NCBI GenBank assembly: GCA_938073895.1
Contig: CALJFB010000006.1
Location: 1-40,630, forward strand
Source: an uncultured Flavobacteriaceae bacterium
GTDB taxonomy: Bacteria > Bacteroidota > Bacteroidia > Flavobacteriales > Flavobacteriaceae
Reading direction: 5' to 3'
DNA: 40,630 nucleotides
Positions 7,912 through 16,326 of this stretch are shown here, piece by piece. The notes below the pieces were generated by a model that made no database searches, was not told the origin of the DNA, and saw only the letters and a list, made by a program, of their open reading frames with translations. The translations under genes were made by a program, and so were the position numbers. The stretch's first letter is position 1; every line of letters begins with the position of its first letter.

Positions 7912-8625
7912 ATGCGGTTTATATATAGCACACTTTTATTCCTTGGAGCAATACATTTTAGTAATGCTCAAATAGATAGTAGAAATAATTCTTTTGCAAT
8001 TCCTGCAGAAGAAGTAAAAAATCCAAAAGCTAGTAATGCTTTAAATATAAAACCCGAAAAAGCGACTAACGAGATTAAGCCAGACGAAACTGCAAATTCT
8101 AACGTTATTACGCCAAAGCCAAAACTAATTTCTAAAAAGCCAGAAAAACCATTTTCTATAATAGAAACTAATAATTATAAAAATCCTGCCGAATTATATA
8201 CTGGAATTTTAAAAAAGCAACTAAAATTTAAAGAAGAACAAGAACGAAACAATAATGGAAGTAGAGTTAATCAGTTTTTAGGCGAATTTAAAACCAAAGC
8301 AAAAAAAGTTAATATTATTTACAGAGATCACCAAGCGCCAGATGGCGACGTAATTAGAGTTTTTGTAAACGATGATATTGTGGTTTCAAAAGCTACATTA
8401 ACTGGCGGATCTAATGGATTCTTTTTAGAACTTAAAGATGGAATTAACAAAATCGATTTTCAAGCTTTAAATCAAGGTTTATCTGGTCCAAATACTGCAG
8501 AGTTTAGAGTTTTAGACGAGACAGGAAAAGTAATTTCATCTAACCAATGGAACTTAGCTACAGGCGTAAAAGCCACAATTATATTAATTAAGGAAGAAGG
8601 TAAATTGACGCTTTCTAAACAATAG
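7912..8625 (+). CDS. Secreted hypothetical protein
   Basis: A 237-aa protein with a signal peptide (FIYSTLLFLGAIHFSNAQ, cleavage probably after NAQ). A Lys/Pro/Asn-rich linker (about 28-85) follows, then a compact domain (about 105-237) rich in beta strands: KVNIIYRDHQAPDGDVIRVF, NGFFLELKDGINKIDFQALN and AEFRVLDETGKVIS. The C-terminal domain reads like a small immunoglobulin-type fold; I recognise no family. It is likely periplasmic or on the outer surface. A TATTTTCG near-match to the -7 box lies at 7882-7889. Confidence 0.8.
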   Translation: MRFIYSTLLFLGAIHFSNAQIDSRNNSFAIPAEEVKNPKASNALNIKPEKATNEIKPDETANSNVITPKPKLISKKPEKPFSIIETNNYKNPAELYTGILKKQLKFKEEQERNNNGSRVNQFLGEFKTKAKKVNIIYRDHQAPDGDVIRVFVNDDIVVSKATLTGGSNGFFLELKDGINKIDFQALNQGLSGPNTAEFRVLDETGKVISSNQWNLATGVKATIILIKEEGKLTLSKQ

Positions 8626-8640
8626 TTCAAATAATTATCG

Positions 8641-8648
8641 TATATTTG
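8641..8648 (+). promoter_or_regulatory. -7 box upstream of the long cold-shock-domain gene
   Basis: TATATTTG matches TAnnTTTG exactly and lies 65 bp before the ATG at 8714, implying a leader of about 60 nt. Confidence 0.45.
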
Positions 8649-8713
8649 CAATATCTGAAAAATAGTGCTTTAACTATTCTAAGACATATCACCTAATACA
8701 CTACATATAAATA

Positions 8714-9163
8714 ATGGCAAAGTCGCAACAGACATTTAACAAATTAGAAAAAGAGAAAAAGCGTTTAAAAAAACGTGAAGATAAAATTAAGAAGAAAAAT
8801 GCTCGTAAAGCAGAAGCTGCAGAAAACCCACAAGGAATTCAGTTTGCTTACGTAGATTTTAATGGAAACTTGGTAGATACACCACCAGATCCTGAAGATA
8901 AAGTTGAATACGAAGCAGAAAATATTGTTTTAGGAGTTCCTAAAAAAGAAGATTTACCTGAGCCTGATCCAATTAGAAAAGGTAAAGTCTCTTTTTACGA
9001 TCCATCTAAAGGTTTTGGTTTTATTATTGATGCAGAAGACAGCGAGAAATATTTCTGTCACGTTTCTGGATTAATTGACGAAATTATAGAAAATGATAAA
9101 GTACAGTTTGAACTTGAAAAAGGTATGAAAGGCTTAAATGCTGTTCGTGTTAAAAAAATATAG
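8714..9163 (+). CDS. Long cold-shock-domain protein
   Basis: A 149-aa nucleic-acid-binding protein. Residues 1-38 form a very basic, probably helical arm (KLEKEKKRLKKREDKIKKKN). Residues 40-85 are an acidic linker, and residues 88-149 are a cold-shock domain with RNP1-like KGFGFI (99-104) and RNP2-like YFCHVSG (113-119). The domain ends GLNAVRVKKI, as the window's CspA ends GLNAVNVKVI, and both carry HxSGLIDEI. It is probably an RNA-binding factor for cold or stress; the basic arm suggests ribosome or RNA tethering, which is inference. It is monocistronic, ending in a strong hairpin terminator. Confidence 0.9.
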   Translation: MAKSQQTFNKLEKEKKRLKKREDKIKKKNARKAEAAENPQGIQFAYVDFNGNLVDTPPDPEDKVEYEAENIVLGVPKKEDLPEPDPIRKGKVSFYDPSKGFGFIIDAEDSEKYFCHVSGLIDEIIENDKVQFELEKGMKGLNAVRVKKI

Positions 9164-9182
9164 TTTAAATTATTTTATAAAT

Positions 9183-9220
9183 AAAAAAGCTCAATTTGAA
9201 TTTCAAATTGAGCTTTTTTT
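9183..9220. terminator. Bidirectional hairpin terminator
   Basis: AAAAAAGCTCAATTTGAA (9183-9200) pairs with TTCAAATTGAGCTTTTTT (9202-9219). This is a near-perfect stem with T-runs on both strands, between the convergent cold-shock-domain and TolC genes. It should terminate both transcripts. Confidence 0.9.
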
Positions 9221-9276
9221 TGATGTTATTTCTGTATCATTATATTATCTATATAGTATAAGTAACGCAAAAAGAA

Positions 9277-10650
9277 TTACTGACTAATAGTACCCAAACT
9301 ATTATATAATTTAGCTTTTGTGCTAAGGTATTTATTAATTAGACTGTTTACTTTTATCTTAGCATCTATTAAGCTTTTCTCTCTGCTGTTTACTAAAAAA
9401 ATGGCACTTTCACCTAAATCAAACTTACGTTCTTCGGCTGTTAAAAGCGCTTGATAGTTTATAGCAATATTTTCTATTAAGACTACTTGGTTTTTATAAT
9501 TTTCTACTTCAAAAGTTAATGCTTTTACTTTATTTTCAATAGATAAACTTGTTGTTTTAGTATCAAATTTTATAGCGTCTAATTTAATTTTTGCTAATTT
9601 TAAATCGCCTCGCTCTTTTCTTAAAAATAAAGGAAAAGCAACACCTATTTTAGCTTTATAATTAGTGTTGTAAAACGTATTAACTTGTTCTGGTTGTTGA
9701 GTTACAAAATTATAAGCTACATCTATTTTTGGTAATAACTTGTTAGCTTTTAGTTTCCTATCAACCTCTAATGCTTGTGTTTTAAAATATAAAGCTCTAA
9801 TTTTAGGGTGATTTGTAACATCTAGATTAGTAATTTCGTTATTTAAAACTTTATTAAAATTAGTTTCGTTAACCTCTAGCGGATTTATAGTTTCTTTAAT
9901 TTCTATAGGTGTATTTTTTAACCATAAATAATTTGAAACTTCAAGAGTAGAAGTATTATATTCTATTTTTGCTTGTTCTAATTGTAATTTTCTACTATCT
10001 ACAATTATTAAGGCCTCTAAACTGTCTACAGGAGCTTTATCTCCAACTAAAACTTGCTTTTTAATACCAGTAAATCTAAATGTTGCATTTTCTAGAAAAG
10101 ATTGATAAACCTTTAAATTCTCAAAAGCTTGATTCCATTTAAAATAGGTTAAAGAAGCTTCAAAAATAATAGTGTTAACTAATAATTCTCTTTCAGCTAA
10201 GGTTTGATTTTGATATGCTTTTGCCTTTTTTAAGTCTGCCATTCTTTTATTAATAAACAAACCTTGACCTAAAGAAGCCGAAACACCTGCACTATATAAA
10301 CCATTATTTGGAACATTATTTTCTGGATTTAAAAATATTCCTGAGTTTTCTTCAAAACCAGCTTGTAACTCTACACCATACCAAGTTGGTACTTTAAATT
10401 TAGCATTAAGCTGATCGTAATATTGTTTGTTTTCAAATTCTTTAGTATTAAAATCGCCTTCTAATTTTGGATCAAATCCTCCGCGAGCCTTAGTTAGGTT
10501 TGCATTACCTTCATCTACTTTTAAATTGGCTTGCTTAGCTAATGGATGTTCTGTTTTTACTAAATCAATATAATCTGCAAAGCTTAGTGTATTATCTAAA
10601 TCTTGAGCTAAAATACTAATTGGAAATAGTAATAAAAGTAATAGTCTCAT
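9277..10650 (-). CDS. TolC-family outer-membrane efflux protein
   Basis: A 457-aa outer-membrane channel of a tripartite exporter. It has a signal peptide (MRLLLLLLFPISILAQ), then two repeated OEP-type helical regions (about 20-225 and 255-450) with the usual pattern of long helices: LSFADYIDLVKTEHPLAKQANLKVDEGNANL and AERKFDLGESAIFLVNSREKSLIDAKIKVNSLINKY, each given in part. It is the last gene of the tetR-ABC-HlyD-TolC operon, starting 3 bp after the HlyD stop. A hairpin terminator follows. Confidence 0.92.
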   Translation of the reverse strand: MRLLLLLLFPISILAQDLDNTLSFADYIDLVKTEHPLAKQANLKVDEGNANLTKARGGFDPKLEGDFNTKEFENKQYYDQLNAKFKVPTWYGVELQAGFEENSGIFLNPENNVPNNGLYSAGVSASLGQGLFINKRMADLKKAKAYQNQTLAERELLVNTIIFEASLTYFKWNQAFENLKVYQSFLENATFRFTGIKKQVLVGDKAPVDSLEALIIVDSRKLQLEQAKIEYNTSTLEVSNYLWLKNTPIEIKETINPLEVNETNFNKVLNNEITNLDVTNHPKIRALYFKTQALEVDRKLKANKLLPKIDVAYNFVTQQPEQVNTFYNTNYKAKIGVAFPLFLRKERGDLKLAKIKLDAIKFDTKTTSLSIENKVKALTFEVENYKNQVVLIENIAINYQALLTAEERKFDLGESAIFLVNSREKSLIDAKIKVNSLINKYLSTKAKLYNSLGTISQ

Positions 10651-10653
10651 AAC

Positions 10654-11964
10654 TTATTTTTTAGTTTTTTCAACTTTAGAATTTGTTGGTTGGTAGTAAT
10701 TAGGAGGAAAGCCGTTTAGTTTTCTCCATAGCTCAAACCAAATTGGTACATCTTCTAATAAACCAATTGTTTTAGCTCCAGAACCAACACGAACAGCTTT
10801 TGGCCACTCATGATCTTCTGCATCTGGAACTAAAAGAATTCTAAATTTACCATTTGGACTTATAAAGTTTTCAATAGCTACAACTTTAGCACCATAGGTA
10901 CCATAACTTATATTTGGCCAACCGCTAAAAACTATTGCAGGCCAACCATCAAACTGTATTCTAAATGTTTCGCCAATATGGACTAATGGTAAATCTATTG
11001 GATCAATAAAGGTTTCTATAGCCACATCGTAATTAGATGGCATAATACCTACTAATTTTTCGCCTTCTTTAAAGGTTTCACCAATACCTGTTTTTATAGC
11101 TTTGTTAATATAACCATTTTGTGGTGCAGTTATATAGTACATGTTATTTCTAAGTTGATAATTAGAGTTTTGATTTTCTAATTTGGATACTTGTGCTTCT
11201 GCATCAAATTGATTGGATTCTGCTGTAAATTTATTACTTCTGGATTTTGCTATTTTATCATCATATTCTGCTACAATTCTGATTAATTCTACTTTAGAGT
11301 TTAAAAATTTATTTTCTTTTGAAATAACTTTAGCTTGAACTTCTTGATTTTTTAATCTTTTTTCTTCAACATCTTTAGTTGCTTTTAAGCCTTCGGATGC
11401 TAGTGTTTCTATACGTTCTAATTGCGTATTGGCAATTTTAAAATTTAGTTTTTCAGCTTCAAAATCGGTACTATCGCTTTTAACTTTTAATTTTGCTTGT
11501 TGTATTTTTAAAACGCGTTCTTTTCTTAAAGCTCCAACTTGATTGTTTAACGCTCCAATTTTAGATTGGTAAGAAGATACAGACGATGTTTTTGCTTTTA
11601 TCTGTTGATTTGTTCGTTCTACTAATCTTGGATCGAAATATTCACTTTTAACTTCTGATATGTGAAGTATTGTATCTCCTTTTTTTACAAAATCGCCTTC
11701 TCTTACAGACCAACTTTCTATACGTCCTGGAATTACAGATTGTATAGTTTGCGGTCTTTGGTCTGGCGTTAATGTGGTAACCAAACCTGCACTGTTAATA
11801 TTTTGCGTCCAAGGTAAAAATAGGGTTATAACGCAAAGTATGCCAAACAGTTTTAGTAAACGGTTAAACATTTTATAGTGCGTCTTTGAAAACGCCTTTT
11901 TGTAAGCTTTATAATTATGAAGCTTAACGTGTTCTCCTACGGAATTGTCTGATATATTAAGCAT
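10654..11964 (-). CDS. HlyD-family periplasmic adaptor protein
   Basis: A 436-aa membrane-fusion protein linking the inner-membrane ABC component to TolC. A cytoplasmic N-terminus (1-35) is followed by one membrane helix (about 36-56) and the first half of a lipoyl/barrel-sandwich domain (IPGRIESWSVREGDFVKKGDTIL). A long helical hairpin (about 120-265, rich in K/E/Q) follows, then the second half (ITAPQNGYINKAIKTGIGETFKEGEKL) and a beta-barrel. The gene is separated by 4 bp from the ABC gene and 3 bp from tolC. The substrate is unknown. Confidence 0.92.
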   Translation of the reverse strand: MLNISDNSVGEHVKLHNYKAYKKAFSKTHYKMFNRLLKLFGILCVITLFLPWTQNINSAGLVTTLTPDQRPQTIQSVIPGRIESWSVREGDFVKKGDTILHISEVKSEYFDPRLVERTNQQIKAKTSSVSSYQSKIGALNNQVGALRKERVLKIQQAKLKVKSDSTDFEAEKLNFKIANTQLERIETLASEGLKATKDVEEKRLKNQEVQAKVISKENKFLNSKVELIRIVAEYDDKIAKSRSNKFTAESNQFDAEAQVSKLENQNSNYQLRNNMYYITAPQNGYINKAIKTGIGETFKEGEKLVGIMPSNYDVAIETFIDPIDLPLVHIGETFRIQFDGWPAIVFSGWPNISYGTYGAKVVAIENFISPNGKFRILLVPDAEDHEWPKAVRVGSGAKTIGLLEDVPIWFELWRKLNGFPPNYYQPTNSKVEKTKK

Positions 11965-11968
11965 ATGT

Positions 11969-13624
11969 TTAGTTTATTTGACCTTTTTCTAAGTTAATTA
12001 TTTTTGAGCATTTTGTTTGCCATTCGTTATTTTTACTAACTACAAGTAAAGACCAATTGTTAGTTTTATTGGTAATAAAATTAATTATTTTAGAAGCTTC
12101 AGCTGTTTCAAATTGATCTAATGGATCTTTTAATAACAATAATTTTGGCTCTTGTAAAATGGCTCTTGCTAATAATATTTTTTTAATGTTAGTATTTGAT
12201 ATTTTTTTACCTTCAGGATAAATAATAGTGTCTAAACCATTTGGCTGTTCTTTAATGAAATTTGTTAATTGAAGATTTAAAATTACATTATCAATAGATT
12301 TATCTGAAACAGTTGGATCGTTAAAGGTTAAATTTTCTCTTATTGTTCCTTCAAATGGCGTTTCGTCTGCTAAAACCTGTCCAACCAAACCTCTGTAACT
12401 ATTAATATTAATTCCTGTAAACGCTAAATCGTTTATAATTAATTTTCCTTTTGTAGGTTCTAAAATTCCTGCAATAGCTTTTAATAGCGTGGATTTACCA
12501 GAATTATGTCCACCTTTTATTACAACAAATTCTTTAGGTTCTATAGTTAGATTTATGCCATTTAAAATTGGTACATCGCGATCAGGAACAGAAAAAGTGT
12601 AGTTATCTAATTCAATTTTTAAACTGTCAGATTTAGATATGTTTTTACCATTTTGATGTTCTAATTGTTTATCAGATACTTGACCTAATTTTTCTAAAGA
12701 CGTTAAAACATCGTAAAAAGTTTCTAAACCTAAAAGAAGTTTTTCTACTGAATTTATAACTAGTAGAATTATAATTTCAGCTGCAACAAATTGTCCAATA
12801 TTCATTTGCTGATTTAAAACTAGAATTCCTCCAATTAAAAGTAAGCCTGCAGTTACTAATATTTTAAATGCAATTAGCTGTTTAAACTGAAGTATTAATA
12901 CTTTAAAATGACTTTCTCTTGCTTTTAAATACTCTGTAACTAAGTCGTCGTTTTTCTGCATAGCTAAATTGGTTTTTCCAGATAGCTTAAAACTAACAAC
13001 ACTTCTAGCTATTTCTTGTAACCAATGTGCTACTTTATATTTGTATTTAGATTCTATTAAACTAGTTTCTAAACCTTTTTTTGCTGTATATTTAAAAACA
13101 ACATATATTAAAATTAAAAGCATCATTCCATATATAATAAAGAATGGATGATAAAAAGATAGAATTAATAACCCAAAAATTATTTGCAACAATGCCGATG
13201 GGAAATCTATTATAACTTTAGATATTCCTTTTTGGACCGTAAGCGTATCGAAAAAGCGGTTAGCTAATTCTGGTGGATAGTATGTTCTAAATTCGCTCAT
13301 TTTTATTTTTGGAAAACGATAAGCAAACTCGAAAGAAGATCTAGTAAATATTTTTTGTTGAATGTTTTCAGAAATTCTAATTTGCATTAATTGTAAAACT
13401 CCAACAAATGCAACACCTAAGGTAACTAGCACTACTAAAACTATATAAGACGAACTTATTTGTGCACCTTGAATCATGTTTATAATTGCTTGAATTCCAA
13501 GCGGAAGAGATAAATTTACTAATCCTGCAAAAATGGCGTAAAAAAGAACTTGTCTTATATCTTTTCTATCTAATTGTAAAAGTCTTAGAAACCGTTTCCA
13601 AGAGGTAATTATAATTTTGGTCAT
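11969..13624 (-). CDS. ABC exporter with degenerate ATPase domain
   Basis: A 551-aa half-transporter with a type-1 exporter membrane domain (about 22-310, six hydrophobic segments) and a nucleotide-binding domain (335-551). There is no C39 peptidase domain. The P-loop is present as GGHNSGKST (371-379), but other motifs are altered. The Q-loop position reads VLADE (A419 where Gln is expected). The LSGGQ signature is ISNTN (475-479). Walker B is LLLLKDP, with K499 for Asp and D500 for the catalytic Glu. The D-loop reads DQFE and the H-loop His is K531 (VVSKNN). ATP binding looks possible but hydrolysis by the standard mechanism does not. The frame is intact with normal codon use, so it is not decaying in an obvious way. 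It sits between tetR and hlyD with 4-bp gaps. Confidence 0.88.
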   Translation of the reverse strand: MTKIIITSWKRFLRLLQLDRKDIRQVLFYAIFAGLVNLSLPLGIQAIINMIQGAQISSSYIVLVVLVTLGVAFVGVLQLMQIRISENIQQKIFTRSSFEFAYRFPKIKMSEFRTYYPPELANRFFDTLTVQKGISKVIIDFPSALLQIIFGLLILSFYHPFFIIYGMMLLILIYVVFKYTAKKGLETSLIESKYKYKVAHWLQEIARSVVSFKLSGKTNLAMQKNDDLVTEYLKARESHFKVLILQFKQLIAFKILVTAGLLLIGGILVLNQQMNIGQFVAAEIIILLVINSVEKLLLGLETFYDVLTSLEKLGQVSDKQLEHQNGKNISKSDSLKIELDNYTFSVPDRDVPILNGINLTIEPKEFVVIKGGHNSGKSTLLKAIAGILEPTKGKLIINDLAFTGININSYRGLVGQVLADETPFEGTIRENLTFNDPTVSDKSIDNVILNLQLTNFIKEQPNGLDTIIYPEGKKISNTNIKKILLARAILQEPKLLLLKDPLDQFETAEASKIINFITNKTNNWSLLVVSKNNEWQTKCSKIINLEKGQIN

Positions 13625-13628
13625 AAAA

Positions 13629-14303
13629 TTATGATTTTAAGGCGTTAAATACTAAATTTTTGAAATAATCTGTAGGTTCATTTTTTTCTTTAAAATCCGA
13701 AATAGAACTAAAATGGTCTTTAATAAATTGCATATGCAAAGCACCATCTATTACAGAACTTGCTAAACTAAATGGATGCTTAAAACTTGGTTTAACAAGT
13801 AATATAATATCTCTTAACCTAGTTACTAATCTTTTAAACGTTGCAAAATAGCCTTCTTTGTTTTCTGTATCTATTTCTTTTGTTAGATAAGATTTAGAGT
13901 ATTCGTTAATAATAATTCTTTTAAGTATAATCTCGTCTATATGCTTATAATTAGCATCTAGTGTAGTTGTTTGTGTTAAAATATTTATTGCTATTTCTAG
14001 TTTTAAATCTGGATTTGTTATACTATTTGTAGCAAATACTAATTGGTATTCTAGCCAACTCCAATACCAAGAAGTTAAATAGAGTAGAAGCTTATGCTTG
14101 CTTTCAAAATATCTATAAATAGAACTTTCATTAGATCCTATTTTAACACCTAATTTTTTAAAAGTAAATGCATCAAAACCTATTTGGTCTATTAGTATAA
14201 TACTAGATTCTATTATACGTTTACCTAAGTCTGAAGATTCTGGATCTTTTAAGTAAATTTTATTATTGATATTAATTTTTAAACTTGATAGTAATTTATC
14301 CAT
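13629..14303 (-). CDS. TetR-family regulator of the export operon
   Basis: A 224-aa one-component regulator. The N-terminal TetR DNA-binding domain (about 25-75) includes IIESSIILIDQIGFDAFTF and a helix-turn-helix KLGVKIGSNESSIYRYFESK. The C-terminal ligand/dimer domain (about 85-224) is variable. It is the first gene of the tight tetR-ABC-HlyD-TolC operon, and a perfect palindrome sits in its promoter, so it probably represses its own operon and responds to an exported or toxic compound. The ligand is unknown. Confidence 0.9.
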   Translation of the reverse strand: MDKLLSSLKININNKIYLKDPESSDLGKRIIESSIILIDQIGFDAFTFKKLGVKIGSNESSIYRYFESKHKLLLYLTSWYWSWLEYQLVFATNSITNPDLKLEIAINILTQTTTLDANYKHIDEIILKRIIINEYSKSYLTKEIDTENKEGYFATFKRLVTRLRDIILLVKPSFKHPFSLASSVIDGALHMQFIKDHFSSISDFKEKNEPTDYFKNLVFNALKS

Positions 14304-14321
14304 TACAATTTAATTTAATCT

Positions 14322-14329
14322 CAAAAGTA
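14322..14329 (-). promoter_or_regulatory. -7 box of the tetR exporter operon
   Basis: The minus strand reads TACTTTTG, an exact TAnnTTTG match 18 bp before the tetR ATG. The spacer upstream is occupied by the palindrome at 14328-14344. Confidence 0.55.
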
Positions 14330-14344
14330 ATAGTAATACTATTA
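14328..14344. promoter_or_regulatory. Probable TetR operator palindrome
   Basis: TAATAGTA-A-TACTATTA is a perfect 17-bp palindrome with 8-bp arms. It lies immediately upstream of, and overlaps by two bases, the -7 box of the tetR operon. The place and size fit an autoregulatory TetR operator: binding would block the promoter. That this TetR binds it is inference. Confidence 0.6.
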
Positions 14345-14400
14345 AATAAATGCTTTTTAGCATTGTTTTAACTAATACATTCTATTAACAAAACTTATAA

Positions 14401-15639
14401 TTACGCTTTAAAAGTCTTTGAGTTTGGTAATTCAAAAATTTCTAAATCAAAATAAGGAACTGCTGCCATTATATGATCAAAAATATCTGCCATTATATAT
14501 TCGTAGTTTTCCCAACGTTTGTCTTTACTAAACGCGTAAATCTCTATGGGCAAACCTTGAGTTGTAGGTTGTAAATGTCTTGTCATAATAAACATTTCTT
14601 TATTAATAGCAGAGTGATTTTCTATGTAGGTTTCTACATATTTTCTAAAAACACCAACATTAGTAAGGTTTCTTCCATTAATTAGTACGGACTTATCTAT
14701 GTTAGAGTTATAAGTGCTTATTTCTAATTGCTTAGTTTCTAAATAAGTGCTAATTATACTAATTTTTTTTAATCTACTAATGTCTTCGTCTTTTAGATAT
14801 TTAATGCTATCCATATTAATAAACAAAGATCTTTTTATACGTCTACCTCCAGAATTCTGCATGCCTCGCCAATTTTGAAAAGATTCAGAAATTAAGGCAT
14901 AAGTTGGTATTGTAGTAATTGTCATATCGAAATTTTGAACCTTTACGGTTGCTAAATTAATTTCGCAAACATCGCCATCTGCACCATATTTTTCGAACGT
15001 TATCCAATCTCCAATTCTAACCATATCATTTATAGAAACTTGAATACTGGCAATAAATCCCATTATAGTATCTTTAAATATTAAGATTATTACTGCAGAA
15101 ACGGCTCCTAAACCTGTTAAAAACTTTAATAAAGGTATGCCGCTTATGTATGCAAAGGCAAATAAAAGTCCTGTTAGCCAAGCAAAAATCATAAATACTT
15201 GTATGTAACTATCTATTGGTTTGTCTTTAAAATTAACTAAGGTTTTTAGGTAATATTTTACAGCATTTAAAACACTTCTAACTATCCAAAGTGCTAATAT
15301 AATGGTAGATACACCAACAAGTTTATTTGCGGTATTTAATACAAATAAATAATCTTTAAATACATATGGAATAAGTTCTAACGCTACAATTACTGGTATA
15401 ATGTGCGCTATGTTTCTTGGCACTTTATTGGTTATTAGAATATCGTCAAAATTGGTTTTAGTTCTTCCTGCTAATTGGGCAAAAAGGATTCTAAGCGATT
15501 TTCTTGTTAAGGTATCTACAATAAAAATTAGTAACAATAATGCTATTAAAAGCACTAACATATTTAGAAATTTTGCTGTATTCTCTGATAGGGATAAAGA
15601 CAAAAAAAGATTGTAGAAAAAGCAGCTAATAGCATCCAT
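14401..15639 (-). CDS. MscS-family mechanosensitive channel (YbdG-like)
   Basis: A 412-aa inner-membrane small-conductance mechanosensitive channel. There are about four to five hydrophobic segments before the pore helix, which is seen as GLGAVSAVIILIFKDTIMGFIASIQ. The MscS beta domain follows (VRIGDWITFEKYGADGDVCEINLATVKVQNFD) and a C-terminal region with NWRGMQNSGGRRIKRSLFINMDSI. That last motif and the length match the YbdG subgroup, which protects against mild osmotic downshock. I start at the ATG at 15639; a TTG seven codons earlier overlaps a TATTTTTG -7 box (15658-15665, minus). Confidence 0.92.
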   Translation of the reverse strand: MDAISCFFYNLFLSLSLSENTAKFLNMLVLLIALLLLIFIVDTLTRKSLRILFAQLAGRTKTNFDDILITNKVPRNIAHIIPVIVALELIPYVFKDYLFVLNTANKLVGVSTIILALWIVRSVLNAVKYYLKTLVNFKDKPIDSYIQVFMIFAWLTGLLFAFAYISGIPLLKFLTGLGAVSAVIILIFKDTIMGFIASIQVSINDMVRIGDWITFEKYGADGDVCEINLATVKVQNFDMTITTIPTYALISESFQNWRGMQNSGGRRIKRSLFINMDSIKYLKDEDISRLKKISIISTYLETKQLEISTYNSNIDKSVLINGRNLTNVGVFRKYVETYIENHSAINKEMFIMTRHLQPTTQGLPIEIYAFSKDKRWENYEYIMADIFDHIMAAVPYFDLEIFELPNSKTFKA

Positions 15640-15657
15640 AAAATTTATAGTTTTAAA

Positions 15658-15665
15658 CAAAAATA
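15658..15665 (-). promoter_or_regulatory. -7 box of the YbdG-like channel gene
   Basis: The minus strand reads TATTTTTG, an exact TAnnTTTG match. It overlaps the alternative TTG start, which decides the start codon in favour of the ATG at 15639. Confidence 0.45.
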
Positions 15666-15709
15666 CTATCCTTTTAGGTAATTAATCTATATAATTTGCT
15701 AAAGTTTAT

Positions 15710-16300
15710 TTAAATATAATTTGCAATTATGAGCTCTTCTGGATTAATAAATAAACTGGAATTTAATTTAATAGCTCCAATACGCATTCTAACTAGACGT
15801 AATGTTGGAAATCCAACAGCAGCAGTCATTTTTCTAACTTGCCTAAATTTGCCTTCGGTTACAGTTATAGAAACCCAAGATGTTGGTCCATGCCTGTCGT
15901 CTCTTACTTTTTTTCCTCGGTTTGGTAATTCTGGTAAGCTTTTTATTTTAATAGCTTTAGAAGGTTTTGTGGTATAAGTTTGGCCATTTACACTAATATT
16001 TACACCTTTTTTTAGTTTATTTATGGCATCTTCTGTTATTAAACCATCTACTTGCGCGTAATATTCTTTTTCTACTTTAGAGCTATTTACATAATAACTT
16101 GTTTTACCACAGGTTGTTAATAGAAGTAGACCTTCGCTATCTTCGTCTAATCTTCCAATTGGCATTATGTGTTCTGGAAACTGGCCTAATTCGCCTAAAA
16201 ACCGTTTCTTTTTTTGATGTTTACAATTTGTAGCAAACTGACTTAGCATACCAAACGGTTTGCAAATTTTATAATGTTTATGTGTGTTATTGACTTGCAA
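15710..16300 (-). CDS. RluE-like 23S rRNA pseudouridine synthase
   Basis: A 196-aa member of the RsuA/RluB/E/F family, which isomerises uridine in rRNA. The catalytic motif is GRLDEDSEGLLLLT, with the Asp at residue 52. Other family blocks are YKICKPFGMLSQF near the N-terminus, KEYYAQVDG, and TEGKFRQVRKMTAAVGFPTLRLVRMRIG in the C-terminal half. It lacks an N-terminal S4 domain, as RluE does (RluE modifies U2457 in E. coli). The next gene upstream is mutS2, with a 26-bp gap, so it may be co-transcribed from there. Confidence 0.9.
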   Translation of the reverse strand: MQVNNTHKHYKICKPFGMLSQFATNCKHQKKKRFLGELGQFPEHIMPIGRLDEDSEGLLLLTTCGKTSYYVNSSKVEKEYYAQVDGLITEDAINKLKKGVNISVNGQTYTTKPSKAIKIKSLPELPNRGKKVRDDRHGPTSWVSITVTEGKFRQVRKMTAAVGFPTLRLVRMRIGAIKLNSSLFINPEELIIANYI

Positions 16301-16326
16301 TTGTTATGCTGTAGTTTAATAGATTT

